In this document: one piece after another, positions 41,267 through 50,741 of the stretch
How positions within the stretch are numbered: position 1 is the stretch's first letter
How the letters are laid out: the number at the start of each line of letters is the position of its first letter
Assembly: GCA_963773845.1 (NCBI GenBank)
Contig: CAVZCU010000011.1
Location: 558,001-622,000, forward strand
Length of the DNA stretch: 64,000 bases
Direction: 5' to 3'
Source: SIAJ01 sp963773845
GTDB lineage: Bacteria > Planctomycetota > Planctomycetia > Gemmatales > Gemmataceae
Program-made: the position numbers and the translations under genes
Notes under the pieces: generated by a model
What the model was told of the DNA's origin: nothing
The model's input: only the letters and a program-made list of their open reading frames with translations
Databases searched by the model: none

Positions 41267-41926
41267 GGCTCACCGCCTTTTCGGCGTCTCCGCCCGGTTT
41301 GAGCCGGAGGAGTTCGAATTTGAAAACACACAGTTTGGAGAAAGTACTCCGGTCAATCGTGTCCAATCTTACGTCAAACTTTCACTAACTCGCTTCATCA
41401 GCAATATAGATGCCAAATCAAGGGGCCCGCAAAGTCGGTTGCAACGATTCAATCCCCCCGTCCTTACCCCATCCCTTCGTCTGAACCCCATAGGTTGTTC
41501 GTTTTCCTGTACACCCGTATTTCATTCCCCGTTCCACCGACACCAAATATTGGAGGAGGTTCGGTACTACTTTGATGCCATATTCGGTGCCTGATTTCTC
41601 AATCTTTCCCCAATCCTCAAGTAATTGCTCGAATGGTCATGGGTGAGATTGAACAACCCGCACACCCCAAGTGCATGCCTATTCATCACTTTTGTTGGCA
41701 AATATGGGACTCGACTCGGCCGCATCGAATCAGGAGGGTCAGCTGACTTTTGACTTGTCCCGGTTGCGGTTCCCTTTTTCAAATGAGCGCGGCCGTTCGA
41801 TGTGCGATTCTGGCCAAGTACGATTACAGCACTGTCCAAAAAGAGTACTGGACTTGAGCACTTTCGCTTCATATAAATAGGATGAATTTAGTTCTCTTTC
41901 GAGGAACTCCCGCAAGCCGGGCGACA
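41267..41926. other. 660-bp AT-richer divergent intergenic region
   Basis: It separates the divergent DksA-like gene and the Fe-S operon and so should hold both promoters. Short frames in it lack family features. I looked for an IscR-type operator near 41840-41926 and saw no convincing match. Confidence 0.4.
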
Positions 41927-42427
41927 ATGTCCACGCTACTCAGCAAGAAAACGGACTACGCGCTGCTGATTCTGTCGCACTTAAGCGACCGGCCCGGAGG
42001 CGGTAGCGCTCGCGAGATCGCCGACCGTTTTGGACTCAGCAAGGCCTTCCTGGCCAATATCCTGAAAGAGCTTTGTCAAAAGGGATTTCTGGTCAGCCAC
42101 CGCGGCGTGAAGGGGGGATACGCCCTGCAACGCCCAGCCGAGCGAATCAGACTTGCCGAGTTGCTCGAGGCGATGGAAGACGGTTTGAAACTGACAACGT
42201 GCAGCGGACAGACGGAAACCGATGAACACGACTGCTCAGTCCATAGCCTCTGTCCGATCCGGGAGCCACTGAACGAGATATATCGCGCGATTCTGAGCGT
42301 GCTCCGTGGAGTGACACTTGCTGATGTATTCCACCCCGTATCCTCGACGACGTTTCAGCCAGTGCTGTCGATCTTGGGGCATCGGCTACCGGTAGCGACA
42401 CCCGAGTTGCATGAGATTACCGCCTAG
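41927..42427 (+). CDS. Rrf2-family (IscR-like) transcriptional regulator
   Basis: 166 residues from ATG 41927 (MSTLLSKKTDYALL), which fits the family start better than the open frame before it. The winged helix has AREIADRFGLSKAFLANILKEL (recognition part) and VKGGYALQRP (wing). Three cysteines, C92, C103 and C109 (C-x10-C-x5-C), can bind a 2Fe-2S cluster, though the first spacing is longer than the x5 of E. coli IscR. It lies 20 bp before iscS and probably autoregulates the operon according to Fe-S supply. Confidence 0.88.
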   Translation: MSTLLSKKTDYALLILSHLSDRPGGGSAREIADRFGLSKAFLANILKELCQKGFLVSHRGVKGGYALQRPAERIRLAELLEAMEDGLKLTTCSGQTETDEHDCSVHSLCPIREPLNEIYRAILSVLRGVTLADVFHPVSSTTFQPVLSILGHRLPVATPELHEITA

Positions 42428-42447
42428 AAGAACACCTGAGGCATCCC

Positions 42448-43667
42448 ATGGTGAAGACGCCGATTTACATGGACAACAACTCGACGACACGGGTCGACCC
42501 GCGGGTCGTCGAGGCGATGCTGCCCTATTTCACCGAGAAGTATGGCAACGCCGCGAGCCGCAGCCACGCTTTCGGCTGGGAGGCCGAAAAGGCGGTCGAA
42601 ACCGCCGCGAGCAGATCGGCGGCCCTCATCGGCGCCGGCGGCAAAGGAGATCATCTTCACCTCCGGCGCCACCGAGAGCGACAACCTTGCCCTCAAGGGC
42701 GTCGCTCAGATGTACAAGAAGAAGGGCAACCACGTCATCACGCAGGCGACCGAGCACAAGGCGATCCTCGACACCTGCAAGCGCCTCGAAAAGGAAGGAC
42801 TTCAGGTCACCTATCTGCCCGTGGATCAATACGGCCAGGTGTCGCGCCGAGCAGATGCGCGAGGCGATGACGGACAAGACGATCCTCGTCTCGATCATGG
42901 CGGCGAACAACGAAATCGGCACCTTGCAACCGATCAAGTCGATCGGCAAGCTGTGCAAGGAGAAGGGAGTCCTGTTCCACACCGACGCCGTGCAGGCGGT
43001 CGGCAAAGTGCCCGTCAACGTCGAGGAAATGGGCATCGACTTGCTGAGCCTCTCCGGCCACAAGATGTACGGTCCGAAGGGAATCGGCGCCTTGTACGTC
43101 CGCAAGAAAGACCCGCGCGTTCGGCTCGAACCGCAGATCGACGGCGGCGGCCACGAACGCGGCATGCGGTCTGGCACGCTGCCGGTGCCGTCTATCGTCG
43201 GCCTCGGCGTCGCCTGCGAACTTGCTCGCAACGAGATGCCGGAGGAAGCCAAGCGCCTGTATCGCTTGCGCGAACGGCTTCGCAAGGGCATCATGGATCG
43301 GCTGCCGGAGTCCTATCTGAACGGCCATCCCGACGAACGCCTGCCGGGCAGCGCGAACATCAGTTTCGCCTATGTCGAAGGCGAAGGCCTGATGATGGGA
43401 ATCAAGGACGTGGCGGTGTCCAGCGGCTCGGCCTGCACGAGCGCCAGCCTGGAGCCGAGCTACGTCCTGCGCGCTCTCGGCGTCGGCGACGAGTTGGCCC
43501 ATTCGAGCATCCGTTTCGGCCTGGGACGTTTCACCACCGAGGAGGAAGTCGATTACGTGATCGATCACGTGGTCCACGAAGTGAACCGTTTGCGTGAGAT
43601 GTCGCCGCTCTATGAAATGGCCCAGGAGGGGATCGACATCAAGAGCATCGAGTGGGCGGCACACTAA
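42448..43667 (+). CDS. iscS: cysteine desulfurase IscS/NifS (two frameshifts)
   Basis: A PLP enzyme that takes sulfur from cysteine for Fe-S assembly; about 406 residues. The start at ATG 42448 gives MDNNSTTRVDPRVVEAM near the N-terminus. The frame breaks near 42643-42650 (one extra base before KEIIFTSGATESDN) and near 42840-42846 (before AEQMREAMTDKTI). The PLP Lys is in DLLSLSGHKMYGPKG and the active Cys is in SSGSACTSASLEPS. Every family block is present across the three frames and the neighbours are intact, so indel errors are more likely than a dead gene. Confidence 0.88.
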
Positions 43668-43720
43668 TCCCCGCTACGCCGCAAGCGGCGAAGCAATTGA
43701 TTTACCTGGGAGAAGACCCC

Positions 43721-44158
43721 ATGCCATACAGCGAAAAAATTCTTGAGCACTACAACAACCCGCGCAACGTGGGCAGCTTCAGCCAGACCGATCCGAAAGT
43801 CGGGACCGGCCTCGTCGGCGCTCCCGAATGCGGCGACGTGCTCAAACTGCAAATCCTGGTGAACCCCGAAACGGGAATGATCGAGGACGCCAAGTTCAAG
43901 ACCTTCGGCTGCGGCAGCGCGATTGCATCGAGCAGCCTCGCCACCGAATGGCTCAAGGGCAAAACCATCGACGAGGCGATGGCGATCAAGAACACCGCGA
44001 TCGTCGAGGAACTGGCTTTGCCTCCGGTCAAGGTCCATTGTTCCGTCCTTGCCGAGGACGCCATCAAGGCAGCAATCAAGAATTACCAGGACAAGCAGGA
44101 GAACGGCGCTGCCGCCCCCAAAGCCCAAGAAGCCGAAGTCGCCTGTGCCGCGAGCTAG
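43721..44158 (+). CDS. iscU: Fe-S cluster assembly scaffold IscU
   Basis: 145 residues from ATG 43721 with GGGAGAAG upstream. It builds 2Fe-2S clusters with sulfur from IscS. The cluster ligands are all present: Cys37 in APECGDV, Cys64 in TFGCGSAIASSS, His106 and Cys107 in VHCSVLAED. The chaperone-binding LPPVKVHC region is typical. An Ala/Glu-rich C-terminal extension of about 15 residues ending VACAAS adds an extra Cys that is unusual. Confidence 0.94.
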   Translation: MPYSEKILEHYNNPRNVGSFSQTDPKVGTGLVGAPECGDVLKLQILVNPETGMIEDAKFKTFGCGSAIASSSLATEWLKGKTIDEAMAIKNTAIVEELALPPVKVHCSVLAEDAIKAAIKNYQDKQENGAAAPKAQEAEVACAAS

Positions 44159-44235
44159 GCCAGGCGAGCGGCACGCGCCGCTCGGCTCGCCCGTATAATT
44201 CACTAACCAACTATCCAGACCGAGAGGACCGATCC

Positions 44236-44643
44236 ATGTCGACCGCTGTTATTGACCAACCTACCGTGGGCTTGAAAACCGCGGACGCCCCGCCGATTGC
44301 CGTGCCGATCGTCGTAACGGAAAAGGCGGCGGCCGAGGTGAAGCGGATCATTGCCGACCAACAGGCAAGTGGTGCGGCCGAGACCCTCTATCTGCGCATT
44401 AGCGTGCGCGGCGGCGGCTGCTCGGGCTTCCAAAACAAGCTTGACCTGGACACCGTCTTCAACGAGAAGACCGATCTGCGTTCCGAGCAGCACGGCGTAA
44501 CGTTGGTTGTGGACAAAAAGAGCCTGCTCTATCTCCAGGACGCCCAGATCGACTTCCACGAAGACCTGAACGCTCGGGGCTTCCGCATTACGAACCCGAA
44601 TGCCAAGGGCACCTGCGGCTGCGGAAGTTCGTACTCCATGTAA
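44236..44643 (+). CDS. A-type Fe-S carrier (IscA/ErpA/HesB family)
   Basis: 135 residues from ATG 44236 with AGAGGACC upstream. The three conserved Cys are in RGGGCSGFQ and GTCGCGSS. The N-terminus carries about 25 extra residues (TAVIDQPTVGLKTADAPP) before the core VTEKAAAEVKRI. It passes clusters from IscU to client proteins. Whether it is IscA or ErpA cannot be told from sequence. It is 77 bp after iscU in the same operon. Confidence 0.92.
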   Translation: MSTAVIDQPTVGLKTADAPPIAVPIVVTEKAAAEVKRIIADQQASGAAETLYLRISVRGGGCSGFQNKLDLDTVFNEKTDLRSEQHGVTLVVDKKSLLYLQDAQIDFHEDLNARGFRITNPNAKGTCGCGSSYSM

Positions 44644-44649
44644 GCGCGT

Positions 44650-44751
44650 CGTTTCAAGTTTCAAGTTCCAAGTTTCAAGTTCCTGATCCGGCGGCTTGGA
44701 GTGACAACCTGAAACTTGGAACCTGAAACTTGAAACTTGGAACCTGAAACG
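44650..44751. repeat. word-type intergenic inverted repeat (GTTTCAAGTTCC family)
   Basis: Arms 44650-44683 and 44718-44751 pair at 30 of 34 positions, and the four mismatches are G-T type, so they still pair in RNA. They are built from TTTCAAGTT and GGAACCTGAAAC words. It fills the gap between the A-type carrier gene and hscB inside the operon, so it may modulate expression between them. Confidence 0.7.
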
Positions 44752-44754
44752 CAA

Positions 44755-45249
44755 ATGGACCATTTCGAGCGCCTCGGTCTACCGAGGCGTTTTTCGCTGA
44801 ATGCGACTGACCTGGAACGCGAATATCGAGCGCGTAGTCGAGCGCTGCATCCCGATTTCCATCAACTCGGCGGCACGGCCGAGCAAGCCGCCAGTGTGGA
44901 ATTGACCGCCGCTCTCAACGAAGCGTACACCACGCTCAAAGATCCGTTCCGGCGGGCGGAGTATCTCTTGAAGTTGGATGGCGGGCCATCGGCCTCGGAA
45001 CAGAAGGACATGCCGGCCGAGTTCCTGGAAGAAATGCTCGAGCTACGCATGGAAATCGCGGACTTGACCCCCGATTCACCGGAAGCCATCGCCATGGAGA
45101 AGCGGCTGAGCGAACGCCGCGATGCGCTGCTCAGCCAAGTCGGCGACCTTCTCGAAGGATCGAATCCGACGCGCTTGATTGAGTCCCGCCGGCTCCTAAA
45201 TGCGACGAAGTACGTGAATAATCTAATCCGCGACTTGCGGGCACTGTAA
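44755..45249 (+). CDS. hscB: Fe-S co-chaperone HscB (J-domain)
   Basis: 164 residues from ATG 44755 (MDHFERLGLPRRFSL). The J-domain has the HPD motif in RALHPDFH; the C-terminal HscB domain with LEEMLELRMEIAD and RLLNATKYVNNLIRDL binds IscU. The partner Hsp70 (HscA) and ferredoxin genes usual in isc operons do not follow; tRNA-Val comes 11 bp after the stop instead. Confidence 0.92.
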   Translation: MDHFERLGLPRRFSLNATDLEREYRARSRALHPDFHQLGGTAEQAASVELTAALNEAYTTLKDPFRRAEYLLKLDGGPSASEQKDMPAEFLEEMLELRMEIADLTPDSPEAIAMEKRLSERRDALLSQVGDLLEGSNPTRLIESRRLLNATKYVNNLIRDLRAL

Positions 45250-45260
45250 ACTGACAGTCC

Positions 45261-45332
45261 GGGCGCTTAGCTCAGCGGTAGAGCGTTCGCCTTACACGCG
45301 AAATGTCACAGGTTCGATCCCTGTAGCGCCCA
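45261..45332 (+). tRNA. tRNA-Val (anticodon TAC)
   Basis: 72 nt with a full cloverleaf: acceptor stem GGGCGCT/AGCGCCC, D-arm TAGCTCAGCGGTAGAGC, anticodon stem TTCGC/GCGAA with loop CTTACAC giving anticodon TAC, and T-arm ACAGG-TTCGATC-CCTGT. No CCA is encoded. A tyrosine recombinase gene begins about 110 bp downstream, so the 3' part of this tRNA is the probable attachment site of an integrated element. Confidence 0.95.
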
Positions 45333-45440
45333 TTGGTATAATTGATTAGCCGAACGCAAGTTACGTTACCCTCCGGCGGTCGGAGGCGCGGCGCGAAAAC
45401 CCAAGTTTTGCGGTAATTACCGCAATTAGGGATCCGTCGC

Positions 45441-46752
45441 ATGTCAAGACCGGTCAAAGTCCCCCCATATCGCAAGCATTCCCCATCCCGCCAAGCCGTT
45501 GTCACGCTGACCGGCCCTGCCAACCGAAAGGACGTTTACCTCGGTCCATATGGGTCGCGGGAATCCCACACAAATTATGCACGCGTCATCGCTGAGTGGG
45601 CTGGGACGGTGGCCGGTCCGACCGGTTCGGACCGCCAAAACTCATTCGGCAGTTTTTCGGTCAATGAGTTGATCCTGAGTTTCTGGGACCACTGCCGGCA
45701 GTGTTACGTTAAGAATGGCCGCCCGACCTCGGAACAGCACAATTACAAGGCGGCATTGAAACCGCTTCGCCTGCTTTACGGGGCGACGGCAGCCGCCGGT
45801 TTCACCCCGACCGCCCTAAAGTCGCTTCGAGAGCATTTTGTCTCCCAGGATCTATGCCGGAACGAAGTCAATCGGCGGGTCCGCCTGGTCCGTTCAGTTT
45901 TCAAATGGGGCGTCGCCGAAGGGCTGATTCCGGTGGCCGTCTGGGACGCGCTCCGAGCCGTGGCGGGGTTACGGCGCGGACGAACTCGCCTCGCGGGAAT
46001 CGCCGCCGGTTCGACCTGTTGATGACGCGATGATTGAGGAAGTGCTGCCATGTCTTCCACCGATCGTCGCCGACATGCTCCGATTGCAGCGACTAACCGG
46101 CATGCGGCCCGGCGAGCTTTGTGCCATGCGACCCGCCGACATTGATCGCGCCGACAATGTTTGGAAGTACACGCCAATTGCGCACAAGACTGAGCACCAC
46201 GCACGGAGCCGGGTCGTCCATCTCGGACCCAGGGCACAAGCCATTATCGCCAAGTACCTCGATCGGCACCCGGAGTCACATTGCTTCTCTCCAGCCCAAG
46301 CGGAAACCGCCCGCAATTCAAAGCGGTCCGACGATCGGATCACCCCCCTTTGGCCATCTCATCGCCGTCGCAATCTCAGTAAGCGGAAGGCATGTCGTAG
46401 TCGCGGCCCAGGTAAGTCCTATAGCACGATGACATATGCCCGCGCGATTGAGCGGGCATGTACGAAGGCATATCCGCCCCCGGATGTGTTAGTCAGATGT
46501 GAAGATGAAAGTTTGGCTGAATGGCAAAAGCGGCTCGGCTCTCAGGGAATCGCTGAACTCCATGCCTGGCGAAAAGGGCACCGGTTTCACCCTCATCAAG
46601 TCCGCCATCGGGCGGCAGCCGAGTTCCGCGAGAAGTTTGGCTTGGAAACGGCCCGCGCTCTACTCGGCCACAGCTTTGCCGCCGTCAGCGATCATTATTC
46701 CATTGCAGCAGATGGCAAGCTCAGCTCCGCTGCCGCCGCTGCGATCGGGTGA
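45441..46752 (+). CDS. tyrosine recombinase/integrase (one frameshift)
   Basis: A site-specific recombinase of about 437 residues next to tRNA-Val. The N-terminal SAM-like DNA-binding part includes LILSFWDHCRQCYVK and NRRVRLVRSVFKWGVAEGLI. The catalytic domain has the first Arg in TGMRPGELCAMR, the HxxR in HPHQVRHRAA, the second His in LLGHSF and the nucleophile Tyr in VSDHYSIA. The frame changes near 45970-45990; ESPPVRPVDDAMIEEVLP joins the two halves. It probably integrates the element that fills the rest of the window. Confidence 0.88.
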
Positions 46753-47203
46753 CCTCGTTAAAGCAAGATGCCACAATCTATGAGCATGTAGATCAAATTG
46801 CAATTACTCTCCAATTTGACGAGGGGCTCGTAAGCTGCACCAAATTGCTTGCGTCAGTAGCAGGCGAAATCTTGATCGGCTTCGAGCCAAAATGGTTCTG
46901 AAGGCTTCGCGCAACGGACACGCCCCCGCAAAGTTGCAGGCTTGGGTAACGGGCCGAGCGATCATGTAACACATTTCAACGGCGGTCGCCGCGCCATCGA
47001 TCCGGTGGACGGAAAACAATTCGTTCGGTTTTTTTGCGGCCATCGAACCGCCTGTCCTCATCAAATCAGTGTAACCCACTAGTATGTAGTCACTTATGGC
47101 TCAAAAAATGGCCGATAAGGTATCCGTCATTAAATAAATCAAATGAATATGTTAATATCTACGATGAGAATGGGGACGTATCCGGGTCTTGCGAGGGGAT
47201 GCG
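46753..47203. other. 451-bp low-GC region after the integrase
   Basis: More AT-rich than its surroundings, particularly 47084-47165. It may contain the promoter of the DUF1580 gene and a doubtful minus-strand small gene (46804-47043). Confidence 0.4.
46804..47043 (-). CDS. hypothetical small protein, doubtful
   Basis: 79 residues from ATG 47043 (MAAKKPNELFSVHRIDG), divergent from the DUF1580 gene and convergent with the integrase. It contains three Cys (EMCYMIA, QACNFAGACP) and an Arg-rich end. I do not recognise it. A weak GAGG-like RBS is present. It could be a chance frame. Confidence 0.25.
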   Translation of the reverse strand: MAAKKPNELFSVHRIDGAATAVEMCYMIARPVTQACNFAGACPLREAFRTILARSRSRFRLLLTQAIWCSLRAPRQIGE

Positions 47204-47562
47204 ATGGAGCTTGATGGAACGAGTGCCCACCTCCTCAACGAGCGGCTGATAAGTTTGCCTGCGGCCGGCCGGCGGTTTCCGCCTCGGCGCGGTAAAGGGC
47301 CGCACCCAACACCGAGCGCCGTCTGGAGATGGGTCAGATCTGGAGTACGCGGACCAGATGGTCGCAGGATCTATTTAGACGCGATTCTCCTTTGTGGGCG
47401 ATGGTTAACGTCGATCGAGTGCTTGAGAGATTCGCCATCGCTCAACAGCCTATCAACGAGGCCATCGTTAAACCTGCCGCAATCCAAAAACCTCGATCAC
47501 TAGCCGACCGGCGTCGCCTCGCCGAGCGGGCAGGCGAACAACTGGAACAACTCGGCCTTTGA
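47204..47562 (+). CDS. DUF1580-family protein (one frameshift)
   Basis: About 119 residues from ATG 47204 with GAGGGG at 47193-47198. The block NERLISLPAAGRRFPPRRG followed by VWRWVRSGVRGPDGRR and GRWLTSIE is the DUF1580 pattern, a planctomycete helix-turn-helix-like family often linked to mobile DNA. The frame breaks near 47418-47428; the tail LERFAIAQQPINEAIV to EQLEQLGL lies in the next frame. It may be an excisionase-like or regulatory DNA-binding protein (inference from the fold and position after the integrase). Confidence 0.75.
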
Positions 47563-47631
47563 CGCAAGGATGCATCACTCAAACCGTATCGACCATCTTG
47601 ATTGACAATGCCAAAACAGGAGGTGCAAGCC

Positions 47632-47808
47632 ATGTCTGACGCAGTTGACGCGATGGAGGCGACAGACGGTGATCCACAGGTGCCCGAGGCAATTTTCCGA
47701 TGTCGGGTGAACGACAGGCACATCGTAGACGGACCGCCGGGCAAACAAGTAACAGCGAAGGTTCTTAATCTCACCAAACATGGAGTATCGCAGCGATGGA
47801 AAGACTGA
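47632..47808 (+). CDS. small hypothetical protein
   Basis: 58 residues from ATG 47632. The start is fixed by a strong AGGAGGTG at 47618-47625. The N-terminus is acidic (MSDAVDAMEATDGD); the rest has FRCRVNDRHIVDGPPG and KVLNLTKHGVSQRWKD. The last 13 nt overlap the start of the ParB-like gene, so the two are coupled. No family recognised. Confidence 0.5.
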   Translation: MSDAVDAMEATDGDPQVPEAIFRCRVNDRHIVDGPPGKQVTAKVLNLTKHGVSQRWKD

Positions 47809-48846
47809 CCCTCAACGACAAATCGTACGGCCTTCCGTTCGCCGATTTGCTACCGCCGCTCACCCCGGAGGAGCGGCAGGCGCTGTTGGCCGACGTCAAG
47901 GAACACGGCATCACCGTTCCTGTCGTAGTGACCGACGCGGACGAGGTCATCGACGGCAATACCCGACTCCAGATCGCCGTAGAGCTGGGGTTGACGGATA
48001 TCCCCGTTAAGGTGGTCTCGGGCCTGTCCGACGCGAAAAAGCGGGAAATGGCCCTCTCTCTGAATCTGCACCGCCGGCACCTCACCAGCGAGCAGAAGCG
48101 CCAGATTATTGCCGACCGGCTACGCGCCGACGCAACAATTTCGGACCGGCAACTTGCCGCCGAAATCGGAGTGGACAATAAGACGGCCAGTGCTGTCCGA
48201 CAGTCCCTTGAGGCAACTGAGGAAATTCCTCAGTTGCCAGAGACGCGCGGCGCAACGGCGCACACGGCGACGTCGTCACGATCCCAAAGCTATCGCTGCC
48301 GGCAAGTGCCTACGGGCGGATGCCATGCGCAGCGACGACACCATTGCCGAGGAGGTCGGCTGCAAGGTTGATGTCGTCAAGGCCATACGCAAGCGTCTGG
48401 AGGAGCAAGGCCAGATCGAACGCCGCGACAAGCCACGCACGAAAAAGAGCGATGTGCACAAGGACGAGGTCGGCGTCGAGGTGCCGAGCGAATTGTATGA
48501 CACCTTCGGTGACCGCTGGTTGGCTAATGCAGCCAATGAAGTCGAAGAGGCGGTGCGTACGCTTAGGCGCATCCGCCTGGCGGTCGAGACGCATCACCGC
48601 GATTACCCGTGGCTACTGACCAACCAGATCATCAATTGGCTGAAGACGGCCGAGCAAGAGAGCGTCCAAGCCGCTGAGAATATGCTGGCGGCCAGGCCCT
48701 ATGCGGTCTGTCAGCAATGCGGCGGCAAAGGTTGCTCGCCCAAGGATCGGGCCAACCACTGCCATCGCTCGGGCTATCTGCCCAAATGGCGCTATGAGGA
48801 AGTGAAGGCCGTGCCAGTAGCACCCGCCGTTCCCGCTATGGCCTAA
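47796..48846 (+). CDS. ParB-like nuclease-domain protein with HTH and zinc-ribbon-like tail (one frameshift)
   Basis: About 350 residues from ATG 47796. The N-terminal ParB/sulfiredoxin-like domain has VVTDADEVIDGNTRLQIAVEL and DIPVKVVSGL. Two DNA-binding helix pairs follow: SDRQLAAEIGVDNKTASAVRQ and SDDTIAEEVGCKVDVVKAIRKRL. The frame changes near 48250-48275. The C-terminal part is helical and ends with a Cys/His cluster (VCQQCGGKGCSPKDRANHCH), perhaps a zinc ribbon. Free-standing proteins of this kind are common on plasmids and integrative elements; whether it partitions DNA or acts as regulator or nuclease is unknown. Confidence 0.7.
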
Positions 48847-49005
48847 CCCGGGCCTAACCCGGATCAATCTTGGCCCCACAGCTACGTCCCATCCGTTAGT
48901 GGCACGGGCAGCGGCTTGTGCCCGGTGAGCTCTTCGGAAACCGATCCTGACTTTCCCAATGTCGTGCGACGCCGGGGGGCACCCGGCGTCGCTGGGGGTA
49001 TTCAC

Positions 49006-50294
49006 ATGAGTACGGGTTGTTATCTTCGTGCGAGTGCAAAGCACGACTGCGTTCCTCTCTATGTCCCAGAGAATTTCGATCACGGGTTTCTGCCGCCCGA
49101 CTGGCGTCCCTATGGGGACTGGCTGGTTAGCAAGCTCTACCTCGCTCGACATCTCGACCGGCGCTATACTGACGGCGCATATACGCCGCTGTATTCCCCG
49201 ATTCTCGCCAACATTCTGCCACGGCGAGACTATCGAAAGATCGTCGATGCCCTTGCCCAAGCCAGCGTGACCGAGTGCGACGGAGTTTATTGGCACGGCA
49301 ACGAGGGGCGACGTGGCCGATCGAAGGGCTATCGACTCACATCGCTCTATCGCGAGGCCCAATTTCGTCGGCACTGGCTACACCATCCGGAGCTGGCCGG
49401 CAAGCTGGCGCGGCAGCAAGAGCAAGCCAAAAGAGGTTTCCTGCCGGTTCACCGGCACCTGAGACGCATGCTGAGCGAGATCGAAGTAGTCGGCAACGCG
49501 CCGCTGATTTCGCTGCCGATTGTGACTCTCATCCACGGTGACTTTTTCTTTGTGGTGTGCGAGTAAGGCCGGGTGCACAATAACCTCACGAATCTGTCGA
49601 AGGAGTATCGAGAGCACATTCGATGGCGTGGAAAGGCGCTCTGGATGATCGACATCAAGAACAGTCAGCCTCTTATACTTGCACTTACATTAAATAATTG
49701 GACCAATGCTCCAAAACCCCCTACAGGCAAAGGCAAACCCCACCACCACCCAAAACCACCAACCCCCACCCCATATGTGTTCACCTTGTCTGACGCTTGT
49801 TTGAATGACGACCGCAACCAATTCTTGCAACTCTGCGTTGATGGCCGCATTTACGAGGCGCTGGCCAAGAAAACTGGGCTCAGCCGCGATGAGGTAAAGA
49901 AACGATTCTTCGCCGTCGCTTATGGAGGCCAGGACGATATGAACACGCGCGTCGGCAATGCGTTCGGCGAGATGTTTCCCGATTGTTTTGCGGCGATTCG
50001 TCAGATGAAGCCGCGACAGGCCGCGCGGCCGAGGAATGGCGAACGCCGGATCAAGGATCCGGCGCAGGGCGAACTCGCCCGGCGCATGCAACGGCTGGAA
50101 TCCGAACTCGTCATCGGCACAGTCTGTGACCGGCTGCGACGAGAGTCGCCGGGCGCTGCCTCTTAACCATCCACGATTGTCTCGTGACGACCGAAGAACA
50201 CAAGGACCGCTTCGCCCAGGTCCTGACCGAGGAATTTGACGGAACGTACGGCGTCCACCCACAGCTTCGCATTGAGCCGTTCGGCGGTAGCTGA
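49006..50294 (+). CDS. family-A DNA-polymerase-like replication protein (one stop codon, one frameshift)
   Basis: About 429 codons from ATG 49006 (MSTGCYLRASAKHD). Three blocks recall the palm motifs of PolA-type enzymes: IRWRGKALWMIDIKNSQPL (motif A-like, Asp plus Gln), LSRDEVKKRFFAVAYGG (motif B-like) and LTIHDCLVTTEEH (motif C-like, HD). The frame has an in-frame TAA at 49564-49566, just before GRVHNNLTNL, where a Tyr codon would fit, and a shift near 50140-50163 before the last block. A Pro/His-rich low-complexity insert (about 49715-49780) is C-rich in DNA. It may be the replicase of the element, intact or decaying. The polymerase reading is from motifs only. Confidence 0.5.
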
Positions 50295-50394
50295 GTGGAT
50301 AATCTGGCTGCCACCTCGCCGCGAATTCCAAGGATTGGACAGGCAGGCGATTGGCAGGGAGTGCGAGGGGCTCTCGGCGACGTTGACTGCGGGT

Positions 50395-50416
50395 AATTTG
50401 TAGGAATCGACAAATT
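50395..50416. promoter_or_regulatory. dyad AATTTGT-N8-ACAAATT, copy 1
   Basis: Perfect 7-bp half-sites around the spacer AGGAATCG, inside direct repeat unit 1. The right side continues ACAAATTCC, as in the other two copies. Confidence 0.55.
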
Positions 50417-50494
50417 CCAAGCCCGAACGCCAACACCTCGACGCCGGTGGCTTGCAGGGAGTGCGAGCGGCTCTCGGCGACGTTGACTGCGGGT

Positions 50495-50516
50495 AATTTG
50501 TAGGAATCGACAAATT
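50495..50516. promoter_or_regulatory. dyad AATTTGT-N8-ACAAATT, copy 2
   Basis: Identical to copy 1, exactly 100 bp further on, inside direct repeat unit 2. Confidence 0.55.
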
Positions 50517-50741
50517 CCAAGCCCGAACGCCGCGTGTTTCACTCGGACTAAAATGAGAGTAAGAGAGGACCGTTGTGCAACCTCTCGCTCTGGCTAACAG
50601 TGCGAGGAGGATGCTTTTCGGTGCAGGCCGCCGGTGGATTGCCTGAGAAAAGCAAAGCTGCTTGAAAACAATAAGCACTTCTTTGCATGGCGACATTTGG
50701 TGACAGTTTTTATCCATCGGACGCCAGCAGGTGACCGTAAC

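Larger units (their letters stand above)
50354..50531. repeat. two 78-bp direct repeats with 100-bp period
   Basis: Unit 1 (50354-50431) and unit 2 (50454-50531) are identical except for one base (GAGGGG versus GAGCGG). They begin GCAGGGAGTGCGAG and end CAAGCCCGAACGCC. A partial third unit may precede them (AATTCCAAG and GGCAGGG words at 50319-50360). Each unit contains the dyad AATTTGT-N8-ACAAATT. They follow the polymerase-like gene at once, a place where iterons or a control region could sit. Confidence 0.8.

Noticed and set aside
41840..41926. Possible IscR-type operator upstream of the Rrf2 regulator
   Set aside because: GTACTGGACTTGAGCAC has weak symmetry only and does not match the known IscR site patterns well enough.
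49690..50520. Long minus-strand frame across the direct repeats
   Set aside because: It lies mostly opposite the polymerase-like gene, and its repetitive translation simply reflects the 78-bp repeats.
50354..50531. Possible CRISPR-like array
   Set aside because: Only two long (78-bp) units with a 22-bp spacer, no further units and no cas1/cas2 nearby. The Cas4-like gene at 60333 belongs to a helicase operon.
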